A stretch of 40,237 bases of DNA, taken from the IMG/VR virus record IMGVR_UViG_3300020424_000647, positions 1-40,237 of that record, one strand, 5' to 3'. Below, in pieces: positions 14,961 through 23,180 of the stretch; the stretch's first letter is position 1; each line of letters starts with the position of its first letter. The notes below the pieces were generated by a model. It had not been told where the DNA came from. It saw only the letters and a list, made by a program, of their open reading frames with translations, and did no database searches. The translations under genes and the position numbers were made by a program. This DNA is from a virus.

Positions 14961-15956
14961 TTACTCTTTACCAAACACTGTGTTTATCACATTGTTTACC
15001 CTTACAAATGTTGCACATTTGGATAGGGTTTTTAGTCTATTTGCACCTACATATGTACATGCAGATCTAATGCCAGATATTATATCAATAATAGTGTTTT
15101 TAACTGGTCCACGGTATGGTACTTGTACAGTTTTGCCTTCTACTCCACGGTACTCTCTATGAGGTACATTATGTCTGGACATTGCAGATTCAGATGCCAT
15201 TCCATAAAATTCCATCTTACCATCAATAACTTTACCATCACATTCATCATGTCCTGCTAACATTCCGCCAATCATAACAAAATCAGCACCAGCGGCAAAT
15301 GCCTTTACTATATCGCCACTAGTTGTACAACCACCATCTGCAATGACGTGAGCATTCATACCATGAGCGGCATCTGCACATTCAATTACTGCACTAAGTT
15401 GCGGGTATCCAATTCCAGTCTTAGTTCTTGTTGTACACACTGAACCTGGCCCTACTCCTACTTTTACAATATCTGCACCTGCGAGAATTAACTCTTGTGT
15501 CATATCTGCGGTTACAACATTTCCAGCAACAATAGTTGCATCTGGTACTCTCATTCTTATATCTTTGATTGCATCTATAACACTAATAGTATAACCATTT
15601 GCAACGTCAATGCCAATGAAATCCCATTTTATATGATGTGTCACCAAGTCACTAACATCGTCAAGTCCACCCATCATACAAATATTTTTTCCTTTGAATG
15701 CAGTAACATTATTTTTAAGGTAGTGTCTTGCTGGACAAGTAATCATATTATACTCTAATAATACTTTATGCATTTCTGGAGTACCTACTGTATCCATATT
15801 AGATGCCATAATAGGAAGCCCTGTCCATGTTTTACCACTATGAACAAACTTGTGTGTTCTTTCCATTAGGACATCATATCGAGAAGTTAAAGTTGACCGC
15901 TTTGGCCTAATTAGTACATCTGAATAGTCTAATTTAATATCTTCACTTATAAGCAT
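14961..15956 (-). CDS. guaC: GMP reductase
   Basis: The 331-aa TIM-barrel protein of the IMPDH/GMPR family has the catalytic loop GVGPGSVCTTRTKTG with C174. It has the substrate phosphate motifs IADGGCTTSGD and MIGGMLAG, and GMASESAM, as in GuaC. There is no CBS domain insert, and the length fits GuaC. The enzyme reduces GMP to IMP with NADPH, allowing salvage of guanine nucleotides, perhaps balancing purines from host RNA. GAGAGG precedes the ATG. Confidence 0.9.
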   Translation of the reverse strand: MLISEDIKLDYSDVLIRPKRSTLTSRYDVLMERTHKFVHSGKTWTGLPIMASNMDTVGTPEMHKVLLEYNMITCPARHYLKNNVTAFKGKNICMMGGLDDVSDLVTHHIKWDFIGIDVANGYTISVIDAIKDIRMRVPDATIVAGNVVTADMTQELILAGADIVKVGVGPGSVCTTRTKTGIGYPQLSAVIECADAAHGMNAHVIADGGCTTSGDIVKAFAAGADFVMIGGMLAGHDECDGKVIDGKMEFYGMASESAMSRHNVPHREYRGVEGKTVQVPYRGPVKNTIIDIISGIRSACTYVGANRLKTLSKCATFVRVNNVINTVFGKE

Positions 15957-15966
15957 TTTTTACCTC

Positions 15967-16506
15967 TCATTTTAATACTAGTCCTAACTGCTGAACACAT
16001 TGTTGCACACACAATGCCTGTACTTTACAATCTTCAAGTGCATTGTGTGCTTTAAAATTAATCTTTTTACGGGGATCTTCTGGCATGATGCCAAACAATG
16101 TACGACTATCTTTTACTATCCAAAACGGCCACGGAACAATAAGATCCCACTGTTTGTACATATGTTCCATAATAACAACATCAAATGCAGGCCCTTGACA
16201 CCATAGTGTATCAATTCCTACACACCATTTTTTCAATGCTTTTAATACGTCAACTACTGGCGTTCTACCAGCATCACCAAAGGCATCTTCCTGTACATCT
16301 TTTGGTTGGGATGACCACCATGCAAGAGTATCGTCGTCTACTTTACGACCACGTTCAGTTTGCTCATCAACATCAAATTTATGATAAAATTCTTGAAATG
16401 GATCACTAATTTTATTAGGATTAAATTTTACTCCACCAATAGTCAGTACTGTAGCATCATAGTTAGTGCCTAACGTTTCAAGATCAATCATTGCGTGTGT
16501 AGTCAT
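15967..16506 (-). CDS. DexA-like 3'-5' exonuclease
   Basis: The 179-aa DEDD nuclease carries D8-x-E10 (MIDLETLGT), D109 (GPAFDVVIME), and H154 with D159 (HNALEDCKVQA), a full DEDDh set. The size and NALEDC motif fit the T4 DexA / Rv2179c-like exonuclease group. In T4 DexA degrades single-stranded DNA. A sigma70-type promoter at 16537-16565 drives it, so early expression is likely. It is followed 10 nt later by guaC. Confidence 0.85.
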   Translation of the reverse strand: MTTHAMIDLETLGTNYDATVLTIGGVKFNPNKISDPFQEFYHKFDVDEQTERGRKVDDDTLAWWSSQPKDVQEDAFGDAGRTPVVDVLKALKKWCVGIDTLWCQGPAFDVVIMEHMYKQWDLIVPWPFWIVKDSRTLFGIMPEDPRKKINFKAHNALEDCKVQALCVQQCVQQLGLVLK

Positions 16507-16536
16507 ACTTTTACTTTCCTATATTATAATATTCTT

Positions 16537-16565
16537 ATAATAACAGATTAAAGTCTAAAGGTCAA
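16537..16565 (-). promoter_or_regulatory. Sigma70-type promoter (TTGACC-17-TATTAT)
   Basis: The -35 lies at 16560-16565 and the -10 at 16537-16542, with 17-nt spacing. It sits in the gap before the DexA-like gene and overlaps no other gene. Confidence 0.75.
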
Positions 16566-16567
16566 GT

Positions 16568-17203
16568 CTAAACTGCACCTTTTTTACTACTTGCTAATTT
16601 AATTGTGTCATCTAAAGGGGAATGGTTTACAAAGTTTATATACTTTGTGTTAGCATCTTTTATCAAAATATCATTCAATAAACTTACGTCATGATCCATA
16701 CCAATAATACCTAGTTGATCTTCTAGTGTTTCCAAATATCTTACACCGTATAAGTTTAAAAGTTCTTGGCTGGCATATATAACTTTTTTGTCATCAAAAA
16801 AGTCCATTGTATCTAAGAACATTGGAGTGGTATGTTTTTCTCTCACACGTTGTTGCTGGTGTTTTAAAATAGTTTGATCTCTACCAAGTATGAGATATTT
16901 TACTCTGGCATATTTACTTGCATGTTTGTGGAACATTGCATAGTTGGGTATAGTTTCAACACCATCATCAAAATAAGGACAACTAATACTGGTATAAAAA
17001 TGTTTTGCTTCTGTCCAATCAAAGTTTTTAAGTAAACTAGGATCTTTCCAATACTCAGCAAAAGGCTCCATATCATGCCCTTCCCAGTATTTTTCTTTTA
17101 AGGAATCCCAGCCTTTTACATCTTGTGTTGCTCCAAATGCCTTGGCAAACAAGTGATTACCAGAACCTTGAGGCCCTGTAGCAATAATTAATGTAGGTTT
17201 CAT
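16568..17203 (-). CDS. P-loop protein, sulfotransferase-like
   Basis: The 211-aa protein opens IIATGPQGSGNHLFAKAF (about 6-23), a P-loop as in sulfotransferases and kinases. A later strand (VKYLILGRDQTILKHQQQR, about 101-119) suits the 3'-phosphate-binding segment. It shares no obvious sequence with the 5766-6497 protein beyond the fold. It is coupled to oxygenase paralogue C by a TAATG junction. Transfer of sulfate is inference; a nucleotide or sugar kinase is the alternative. Confidence 0.6.
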   Translation of the reverse strand: MKPTLIIATGPQGSGNHLFAKAFGATQDVKGWDSLKEKYWEGHDMEPFAEYWKDPSLLKNFDWTEAKHFYTSISCPYFDDGVETIPNYAMFHKHASKYARVKYLILGRDQTILKHQQQRVREKHTTPMFLDTMDFFDDKKVIYASQELLNLYGVRYLETLEDQLGIIGMDHDVSLLNDILIKDANTKYINFVNHSPLDDTIKLASSKKGAV

Positions 17204-17940
17204 TATACAGTAAGTAAAATTTTGTCTTTGTGTCCGCTGGCTAAAATTTCTCTTGTTCGGTCTGTCTTTAAACCAGTAACTTGTAGTGTTGGACGTGGAT
17301 GACTACTTGCATTACAAGTTGCATGAGGTACATTTGGCCAATCAAATATGTGTGCTTCACCTGCCTTCCAATGACTGTAAACATGTGTGCCATACATATA
17401 AAATTGTCCTGGTTGCCAATCCTCTAGCATAATTGTAATACGAGCTACTCTTTCTGGATCTTCTGGACAACGGTCCCAAAGTTTATCTATATGATAGTTA
17501 AACATTTGTCCTGTAAGTTGTACATGGGCACGTTTTTTAGCCCCTCTTGTGCCAACTTCCATGCCAAAAAAGTCCATCATTTTATAAAGTGTTGGAAAGT
17601 CTGCCCAATCATCTACAATGTTTGTTAACAAAAGATCTTTTGGTTTACCACCACCCCTGGCAATGTCGTATTCTTCTTGCACTAGCATAGGAGATTCTTT
17701 ATCAGTATCTCCAAAGTACTTTCTTGTTTGCCAATTGATGGGTTTGCTATTTTCTACTAGCCTATCTGATTCTTCTTTCCAGTCGCCTTCAAATCTGCCA
17801 ATTATATCGTACCAGTCTCCTGGCTTATCTATAATATTTTTATCAAAATGATATTCACTGTGTGCAACTGTCCAGTCCCAACTTGATTGATATGCATCTG
17901 TGTTTTCTAATTGTTTACTCCAATTTGTATCATTATACAT
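17203..17940 (-). CDS. Putative Fe(II)/2-oxoglutarate-type oxygenase (paralogue C)
   Basis: The 245-aa protein has the shared YHFD (30-33) and the motif set H150-x-D152, H206 in PHATCN and R216 in RPTLQVTG, so all putative metal and cofactor residues are kept. It overlaps the tctA stop by 8 nt and the next P-loop gene by the TAATG junction. Its location after a transporter and before a sulfotransferase-like gene hints at processing of the imported compound, but that is speculation. Confidence 0.72.
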   Translation of the reverse strand: MYNDTNWSKQLENTDAYQSSWDWTVAHSEYHFDKNIIDKPGDWYDIIGRFEGDWKEESDRLVENSKPINWQTRKYFGDTDKESPMLVQEEYDIARGGGKPKDLLLTNIVDDWADFPTLYKMMDFFGMEVGTRGAKKRAHVQLTGQMFNYHIDKLWDRCPEDPERVARITIMLEDWQPGQFYMYGTHVYSHWKAGEAHIFDWPNVPHATCNASSHPRPTLQVTGLKTDRTREILASGHKDKILLTV

Positions 17941-19441
17941 AATCTAATCCTTTATCTTTTCTAACTAAACTATTTATAAATATGCCCACTGCTACTAAAA
18001 CACAAATTACAAAGATAGGATGATTGTAAATATTAAATAGATCTAACCATCTAATATCTGCGAAAGCCGCGTATCCTTCTTTCCATTGCTTGTAACCATA
18101 CAACTGTAGTGTTCCCCAAAAGTATTGATCAATTTTAAATGCTACAACATATGCAACAAGTATTGCTGGTCTACTAATGTTGTAATATTTACAAACACAA
18201 CCAATTGCACTTAATATTGTTAATAATGCTAAGTCTTCCCAACCACCTGTGTATTGCATATTTGCATAAATGATTACTGCTAAAATAAATGCGGCATAAA
18301 TCCAAAATGGAACTTCTAATACTTTGAGAATATATTTGTAGCAGAATATACTTAATAATGCTACGCCAATTGTTCCAAATATGTATCCAAATGCTAGACT
18401 ATTTGTAAAGTTTAAATCATTTAACAAATCTGGTGTTCCAATTTCCATACCAAAGTACATACAAATTGCCATAACCATAGCGGCAAATGGTGCGGCTGGA
18501 ATGCCAAACAAACAAGCAGGAATCATACTAGATACCTTTTGTGCATTGTTTGCTCCTTCGCAACCTAATAATCCTACTGGATTTCCTTCACCAAATGGAA
18601 CTTCTTGATTCTTTTCTTTGTGTGCGGCCTTAGTTGCTCCGTATGCTAAAAAGTCTCCTACGGCTCCCCCTACGCCTGGTAGTAGTCCTGTGACAAAACC
18701 AATTGTTCCACCACGTGCCATATCTCTCCAATGCTTTTTGCAATCGCCAAGGCCTTCTCGTAAACCATCAAAGTAGTTTCCGTCCATTGGCGGTGCCGCT
18801 GATTTAAGTTTTCGTCTAAATCCATCTAATAGTTCTGGAACTCCAAATAGTCCTGATAGTAAAACTACCATACCAATTCCGTTTTGTAAGTATTCCCAAC
18901 CAAAAGTTAGTCTAGGTTTACTGGTTACAGTTTCTCCAACCATACCAACTGCTAGTCCAAAAATGATTGCAATAATACTTAAGAACACATTTTTACTGGC
19001 TACAAAGCCTACACAGGCTAATGCCATCATCATAAAACCCAAGAATTCAGGGCGTCCAAATAATACTATAATCTTTCCATAATATGGAAGTAGGAAGAAA
19101 GTTAATGCCGCAAAAATTACTCCATTAAAAGTTGAGTCAGTAATAGCAATACCCATTGCTCTTGCCGCTTGACCTTTCTTTGCCATAGGATAACCGTCAA
19201 TAACACATGCCGCAGTAGTACTTGCACCTGGAATACCTGTTAAAATACTTGTGTAACTGTCTGCACTTGCACAACTTGCCACAATTGCAGTAAGAAAAAC
19301 CAACCCTAAGTAAGGATCGGCCATAAAATAGGTTCCCATGCTAAAGACAGTTATCAGGGCGGTAGTTACACCTGCAATAGGTATAATACCAACTAGCATT
19401 CCATACATGGTGCCAATTAAAGCCCAGATAACATAGTCCAT
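17933..19441 (-). CDS. tctA: Tripartite tricarboxylate transporter large permease TctA
   Basis: The 502-aa protein has about twelve membrane helices. It has the TctA signature near residues 68-95 (ILTGIPGASTTAACVIDGYP, then MAKKGQAARA), and a second Gly/Pro-rich loop GLLPGVGGAVGDFLAYG around 255-271. The length is typical. In bacteria TctA works with the small subunit TctB and the binding protein TctC to import citrate-like acids. The binding protein is next door; no TctB-like gene is seen. It is complete, without frameshift. Confidence 0.93.
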   Translation of the reverse strand: MDYVIWALIGTMYGMLVGIIPIAGVTTALITVFSMGTYFMADPYLGLVFLTAIVASCASADSYTSILTGIPGASTTAACVIDGYPMAKKGQAARAMGIAITDSTFNGVIFAALTFFLLPYYGKIIVLFGRPEFLGFMMMALACVGFVASKNVFLSIIAIIFGLAVGMVGETVTSKPRLTFGWEYLQNGIGMVVLLSGLFGVPELLDGFRRKLKSAAPPMDGNYFDGLREGLGDCKKHWRDMARGGTIGFVTGLLPGVGGAVGDFLAYGATKAAHKEKNQEVPFGEGNPVGLLGCEGANNAQKVSSMIPACLFGIPAAPFAAMVMAICMYFGMEIGTPDLLNDLNFTNSLAFGYIFGTIGVALLSIFCYKYILKVLEVPFWIYAAFILAVIIYANMQYTGGWEDLALLTILSAIGCVCKYYNISRPAILVAYVVAFKIDQYFWGTLQLYGYKQWKEGYAAFADIRWLDLFNIYNHPIFVICVLVAVGIFINSLVRKDKGLDYV

Positions 19442-19453
19442 TAGTTTAGTCCT

Positions 19454-20506
19454 TTACTTTAAAAGTTCAGGCTTGTAAATTGATGGGAATCCATATGCTT
19501 CTTGATTCCACTTAACTGCATCTTTTAGAGCTTTCTCTGTAATCAATGATTTAAGTGCTTTCAATAATGCTGGACCATCTTGAATCCAAGGATACTCACC
19601 TGTCTTAGCATAAATTTCTGCACTAGCAACTGGATCATTAATCATTGCAGTTACCGCCGCTTTAATTTTTGCCGCATTAGGATTACCTTTGTTTACCCAA
19701 AGTGACTTTTGAATTGCATCACGCCAGTTACGGGTAAGTTTATATGCATTGTATAAGTCGCCTTTTGGCTTTTCACCCCATAACTTTTCATACACATCTT
19801 CAAATTGTGTGTTTGGAAAGTTTGGATCTGGAATTTGTACGTTATTTTCTAAATCTAAAATACCATGTGTAAACCAAAGTTCATTGCCTGGAATACCTGT
19901 GTAAAAACGCTTCCAAGCCGCTGGTGATTCACGTGCTACATCAAATTCGCCGTTTTTAAAACCAAGACGTTTTTCTCCGCCTGATACACCGTTGACCCAA
20001 ATAAAACGCTCTCTCCAACATGCTAGGTATTCATCAACTGTATTGTTGCCCTGTGGACCACATACTAACATAGCCGCCGCGGCCGCATCTGGTTCAAAAC
20101 CTGATCCACCAGCAATAGTCCATGTTCCAGTCTTTTCATCTTTACCTTCTTGTTTACCAAGAACGATATCGTTGTTCATTGAACCCATAAGCTCATAGTC
20201 AAAGTAGTTGTAATCAATCTTATCTAGTAAGTATGATACACCATTTCCACCATGTGCTACCATGATTGTTTTATCATCGAAACGTAGGCTATTATGGAAT
20301 TTGTTAAAACCTGGAATATCTCTTGCTCCAGGAATATGACGAACCACTACTGGCTCACCAATAAACTTTTCTAAGTTTTTTGCAATGATTTCGCTCCATA
20401 CACTAGTACCTTTGCCCGGTGCTTGTGGAACAATCAAGGTATAATCTGCCATGGCACTAGTAGCCATAAACATCGAGGCGATTAAGCCTAAAAATAGTTT
20501 TTTCAT
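19454..20506 (-). CDS. tctC: TctC-like periplasmic substrate-binding protein
   Basis: The 350-aa protein has a signal peptide (about 1-20, ending AMA), then YTLIVPQAPGKGTSVWSEII and EPVVVRHIPGARDIPG, as in the Bug/TctC family. These captured-solute proteins carry carboxylates such as citrate, benzoates or amino acids to TctA. The extra Cys pair (about 150-164, LVCGPQG to LACWRE) is unusual. It is 13 nt upstream of tctA. A 154-nt leader with a late box precedes it. Confidence 0.88.
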   Translation of the reverse strand: MKKLFLGLIASMFMATSAMADYTLIVPQAPGKGTSVWSEIIAKNLEKFIGEPVVVRHIPGARDIPGFNKFHNSLRFDDKTIMVAHGGNGVSYLLDKIDYNYFDYELMGSMNNDIVLGKQEGKDEKTGTWTIAGGSGFEPDAAAAAMLVCGPQGNNTVDEYLACWRERFIWVNGVSGGEKRLGFKNGEFDVARESPAAWKRFYTGIPGNELWFTHGILDLENNVQIPDPNFPNTQFEDVYEKLWGEKPKGDLYNAYKLTRNWRDAIQKSLWVNKGNPNAAKIKAAVTAMINDPVASAEIYAKTGEYPWIQDGPALLKALKSLITEKALKDAVKWNQEAYGFPSIYKPELLK

Positions 20507-20650
20507 TGTCGAAATTTCCTCTTAAGATTAGCGAGTCGTAATATCACAATTATAGAGATAACTGCTTACACAAGATGTATAATATAAAATTTTATAACTA
20601 TGATTAACTCTTTTGAATAGATGTTACGATAACCGTATGCCATCTAGTAG

Positions 20651-20658
20651 TATTTATC
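20651..20658 (-). promoter_or_regulatory. Late-type box GATAAATA (extended ACTACTA) for tctC-tctA
   Basis: The box lies about 145 nt before the tctC ATG. The leader it would give is AT-rich and includes a weak GTTA-tcg-TAAC hairpin. A TATAAT-like -10 near the gene could be a second start. Nothing else is seen in 20507-20660. Confidence 0.5.
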
Positions 20659-20660
20659 AT

Positions 20661-21392
20661 CTAAACATCAATTACAATTATTTCTGAGTTGGAATCTTCT
20701 ATTAATTGTTTTGTGTGTTTAGTGACATATCCGGTTAACTGTAGCATAGGACAAGAATACCAACCAGTGTTAACCCAACTGTAAGGTACATTAAACCAAT
20801 CCCATGTTATGCAATCGCCTTTGCTCCAGTGTGACCAAATTTCTGTGCCAACGCACATTACTTGGCCAAACTTCCAATCGTCAAGTGCGATCATAAATCT
20901 TGACATTGTTTCAGGTTGCTCATCCATTTTAACAACCTTAAATGAATTCTTTCTTTCTTTTCGTGCCGCTAAGTTATCAATATGTAAATGAAACATGTGT
21001 CCAGTTCTTTGATTTTTAAACATGACATCATAATCTCTTAAACCAAGTTGCTTTGCCATATTATCAAAAACTTCAATGTCATCAGCAACACAATGTTCAA
21101 AAATAGGAGCCTGTGGATTTGCTCCTGCCCTTAGTAAATCCATTTGCTCTGACCTGCCACTGAACACTGGTTCTTTTTTATCGTAAGGACCGTATACATG
21201 ATGATTTCTATTTGCCCAGTTTACTTCAAGGCATCTATCAAACATATCTTGCAGATCCCATTCACCAGCAAATTGACAAACTTCAATATAATCTTCTGTT
21301 TCTTGTTTTGGGTCAAAGTGAAAGTTACTACGTTTAGTAGTGAAGTTCCATCTACTATCGTTATAATTTTCAAATTTATTTAGAGGTTTCAT
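20661..21392 (-). CDS. Oxygenase-like paralogue D with lost catalytic residues
   Basis: The 243-aa protein aligns with paralogues A-C over its length: FHFD (24-27), H137-x-D139 in HLHIDN, DDWKFGQV, WSKGDCITWDW. The distal His of PHGTAN has become Tyr at 204 (NVPYSWVN) and the Arg has become Cys at 214 (CPMLQLTG). The fold is kept while iron and 2-oxoglutarate binding are probably lost or changed. The ATG at 21392 forms an ATGA overlap with the previous gene, which favours it over a start 4 codons earlier. Confidence 0.7.
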   Translation of the reverse strand: MKPLNKFENYNDSRWNFTTKRSNFHFDPKQETEDYIEVCQFAGEWDLQDMFDRCLEVNWANRNHHVYGPYDKKEPVFSGRSEQMDLLRAGANPQAPIFEHCVADDIEVFDNMAKQLGLRDYDVMFKNQRTGHMFHLHIDNLAARKERKNSFKVVKMDEQPETMSRFMIALDDWKFGQVMCVGTEIWSHWSKGDCITWDWFNVPYSWVNTGWYSCPMLQLTGYVTKHTKQLIEDSNSEIIVIDV

Positions 21393-21610
21393 ATATACAT
21401 CCAAACTAACATAGGTATTATAATAGCAAATTGTGGAAGAAAGTTAAGTATAATTGCTTTCTCATTCCAACGCCAACCTACATATATCCAACCAGCGGCG
21501 CCAATCATCTGTAGTATGCTATTCCACGGTGTTGCACCTGCAACGTGCAGTATCATTGCTAATAATATAGTTATGGCACTTCCGTACTTGATTACTGTAA
21601 TGTGATTCAC
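21389..21610 (-). CDS. Small membrane protein, 73 aa
   Basis: Two or three hydrophobic helices (about 8-25, 30-46 and 55-73) fill the protein; GWRWNEKAI is the only polar loop. It overlaps the nucleotidyltransferase gene by 4 nt and paralogue D by 4 nt. It may belong to a small marine membrane family such as DUF6552, which I cannot confirm. Confidence 0.7.
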   Translation of the reverse strand: MNHITVIKYGSAITILLAMILHVAGATPWNSILQMIGAAGWIYVGWRWNEKAIILNFLPQFAIIIPMLVWMYI

Positions 21611-21996
21611 AGTTCACCTTTTGATCTCATTTCTGCACGAATTTTTGTTGCACTAATCTCATGTATTTCTTTACCTAAGTCATGTTCAGTAAAAGTGTAT
21701 CCTACTCCTCTACCATAACTGATATCTACAATATTAGGAACTTGCATAACTATAAAATCATAATCTACCATATAACCATGCATGAAAAGTTCTGCAACAA
21801 TATTTTCTTCAATTTTTTGGAAATCAAAAGGATTATCATCATTTCCCATTCCTGCATCTACGCCTTGAACATCACGTACCATAATTGCTACTTGATTATT
21901 AATGTCCCAGGCTTTTTCAAACAAAGCAGTATGTCCACCATGCCAAGGTTGCCATCTACCTAACATTTGCACTGTAGGTTTTTTCCAATCAAACAT
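21607..21996 (-). CDS. HxGH-type nucleotidyltransferase
   Basis: The 129-aa protein has a cytidylyltransferase-fold start, GRWQPWHGGHTALFEKA, with the H19-x-x-H22 catalytic pair, and ISATKIRAEMR (about 114-124) as the second nucleotide-binding motif. It transfers AMP or CMP to an acid or phosphate. It overlaps the APS-kinase-like gene by 8 nt. With that partner it might supply adenylyl sulfate, but it is far shorter than ATP sulfurylase, so a nicotinamide- or glycerol-type substrate is also possible. Confidence 0.8.
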   Translation of the reverse strand: MFDWKKPTVQMLGRWQPWHGGHTALFEKAWDINNQVAIMVRDVQGVDAGMGNDDNPFDFQKIEENIVAELFMHGYMVDYDFIVMQVPNIVDISYGRGVGYTFTEHDLGKEIHEISATKIRAEMRSKGEL

Positions 21997-22414
21997 TTTT
22001 CTTTTCCATATAATTCTTTACAACATCACTCAGTTGTGCATGTGTATCATTGAACCATTGTGCTACATGATAGTTTACTTTAACAGGAGTTTGAAATATT
22101 CTATTTGTATCTTCATACTTTCCTGCTTTGATTGTATCCATCCATACTGTATAATCAGGTGCAAACTCTAGTCTTGCATTTTCAGTAGGTGCAATAAAAT
22201 CAGCGACTGCTATTTTACCTGCCATCACAACACCATCTGCAATGTGACGCATTCTTTGTGCTTGTCTCATTCTACCTTCTTGTGTAAAATCCCAATCATT
22301 ATATTTTGTTCTAACTTCATCGGCGTTGATATGCACACCGCCAATCAACTCTGCAAAAGGTTTTGCTAGTGTAGTTTTACCACTACCCGGTAATCCAAAT
22401 ATTAATATTTTCAT
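21989..22414 (-). CDS. APS-kinase-like P-loop kinase
   Basis: The 141-aa protein has a Walker A GLPGSGKTT (7-15), NADEVR (36-41) and a QAQRMRHIADG helix, as in adenylylsulfate kinase (CysC). It is shorter than bacterial CysC (about 200 aa) and lacks some C-terminal elements. It would phosphorylate adenylyl sulfate to PAPS, the donor used by sulfotransferases. The ATG overlaps the previous stop (ATGA). Another small kinase activity is possible. Confidence 0.75.
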   Translation of the reverse strand: MKILIFGLPGSGKTTLAKPFAELIGGVHINADEVRTKYNDWDFTQEGRMRQAQRMRHIADGVVMAGKIAVADFIAPTENARLEFAPDYTVWMDTIKAGKYEDTNRIFQTPVKVNYHVAQWFNDTHAQLSDVVKNYMEKKNV

Positions 22415-22764
22415 CTTGTTGCTATCATTGTTAGACTTAGACCGCAGACTCTTAATTTTAGTCTACCTTTTTGTTCAAAAACTACTATCTTAGCACGTTG
22501 CCCATTTGTAGTTTCGTATTCACAAATATAGTCATCAGGAATGTTTACTCCACCTTTTGAAAGTGTGGTATGAACACAATCCTGTAATTGTTGTTTGTAT
22601 TCATCATCAACCCAACTACGAGCAAGTGCCCTACCTAAAATATCAGGTAGTTGTTGCTTGATTTCCGCTCTTGTGTTAAGTTGAATATCTTCATTTACTA
22701 ATTTGAAAGCATAAACGTATTCTACAGGTAGTTTGGGTTTATACTTAACTAACGCAGTTTCCAA
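22411..22764 (-). CDS. Hypothetical protein, 117 aa
   Basis: A soluble mixed alpha/beta protein with no motif I can name. The TTG start at 22764 directly follows the stop of the NqrM-like gene, with AAGTGG a few bases before. It sits between respiratory-type and nucleotide-type genes in one operon (20661-24241). Confidence 0.7.
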   Translation of the reverse strand: METALVKYKPKLPVEYVYAFKLVNEDIQLNTRAEIKQQLPDILGRALARSWVDDEYKQQLQDCVHTTLSKGGVNIPDDYICEYETTNGQRAKIVVFEQKGRLKLRVCGLSLTMIATR

Positions 22765-23010
22765 TTAAAAATCCACTTCTCTGCCTTTACTTTCCCAAGT
22801 TCCATAACGTGTTGGTTCAGGACGGTTAAGTTTTTCTTCACCTTTTATTACTGTCTTGTCTTCTACATTTTCGTTGCCACATACAGAGCACTCGCCTGTA
22901 ACACCACCGCAACTTCCTTTCACACGTCGGCCTCTCAGGAGGCCTATAGCCATGAGGGCCGTAATGAGCAAGAATATGACCAAACATAATCCAAATACCT
23001 CTATTGTCAT
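22765..23010 (-). CDS. NqrM-like (DUF539) protein
   Basis: The 81-aa protein has one N-terminal helix (about 4-25) followed by GRRVKGSCGGVTGECSVCG, with C34, C41 and C44. That is the hallmark of NqrM, which helps insert iron into the Na+-pumping NADH:quinone reductase. The C-terminal tail is soluble and longer than the core. The ATG overlaps the upstream zf-CHCC stop in ATGA. Family fit is strong; activity in a phage is unproven. Confidence 0.82.
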   Translation of the reverse strand: MTIEVFGLCLVIFLLITALMAIGLLRGRRVKGSCGGVTGECSVCGNENVEDKTVIKGEEKLNRPEPTRYGTWESKGREVDF

Positions 23011-23180
23011 TTATCTTCTTTCATTCTAAATATTATATTGCAATACATACAAACAACCTGTCCACCCTCTGGTATTGTATAGAATACTTTAGGATGATCG
23101 TTGTGTTCACCCATGCACGATACTCTTTCAGTGTCGCTATAAACAACTACTTCTTCTAAACCTTCAGGAACTTTTGCCAA
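23007..23180 (-). CDS. zf-CHCC (NDUFS6-like) zinc-binding protein, 57 aa
   Basis: This short frame, starting TTG at 23180, reads VSCMGEHNDHPKVFYTI then VVCMYCNIIF. The pattern C22, H29-P30, C44-x-x-C47 matches the zf-CHCC zinc-finger family related to complex I subunit NDUFS6. The start overlaps the previous gene by 17 nt, and the site AGCGAG before it is weak. It is followed directly by the NqrM-like gene, so two respiratory-type genes are paired. Confidence 0.75.
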   Translation of the reverse strand: MAKVPEGLEEVVVYSDTERVSCMGEHNDHPKVFYTIPEGGQVVCMYCNIIFRMKEDK

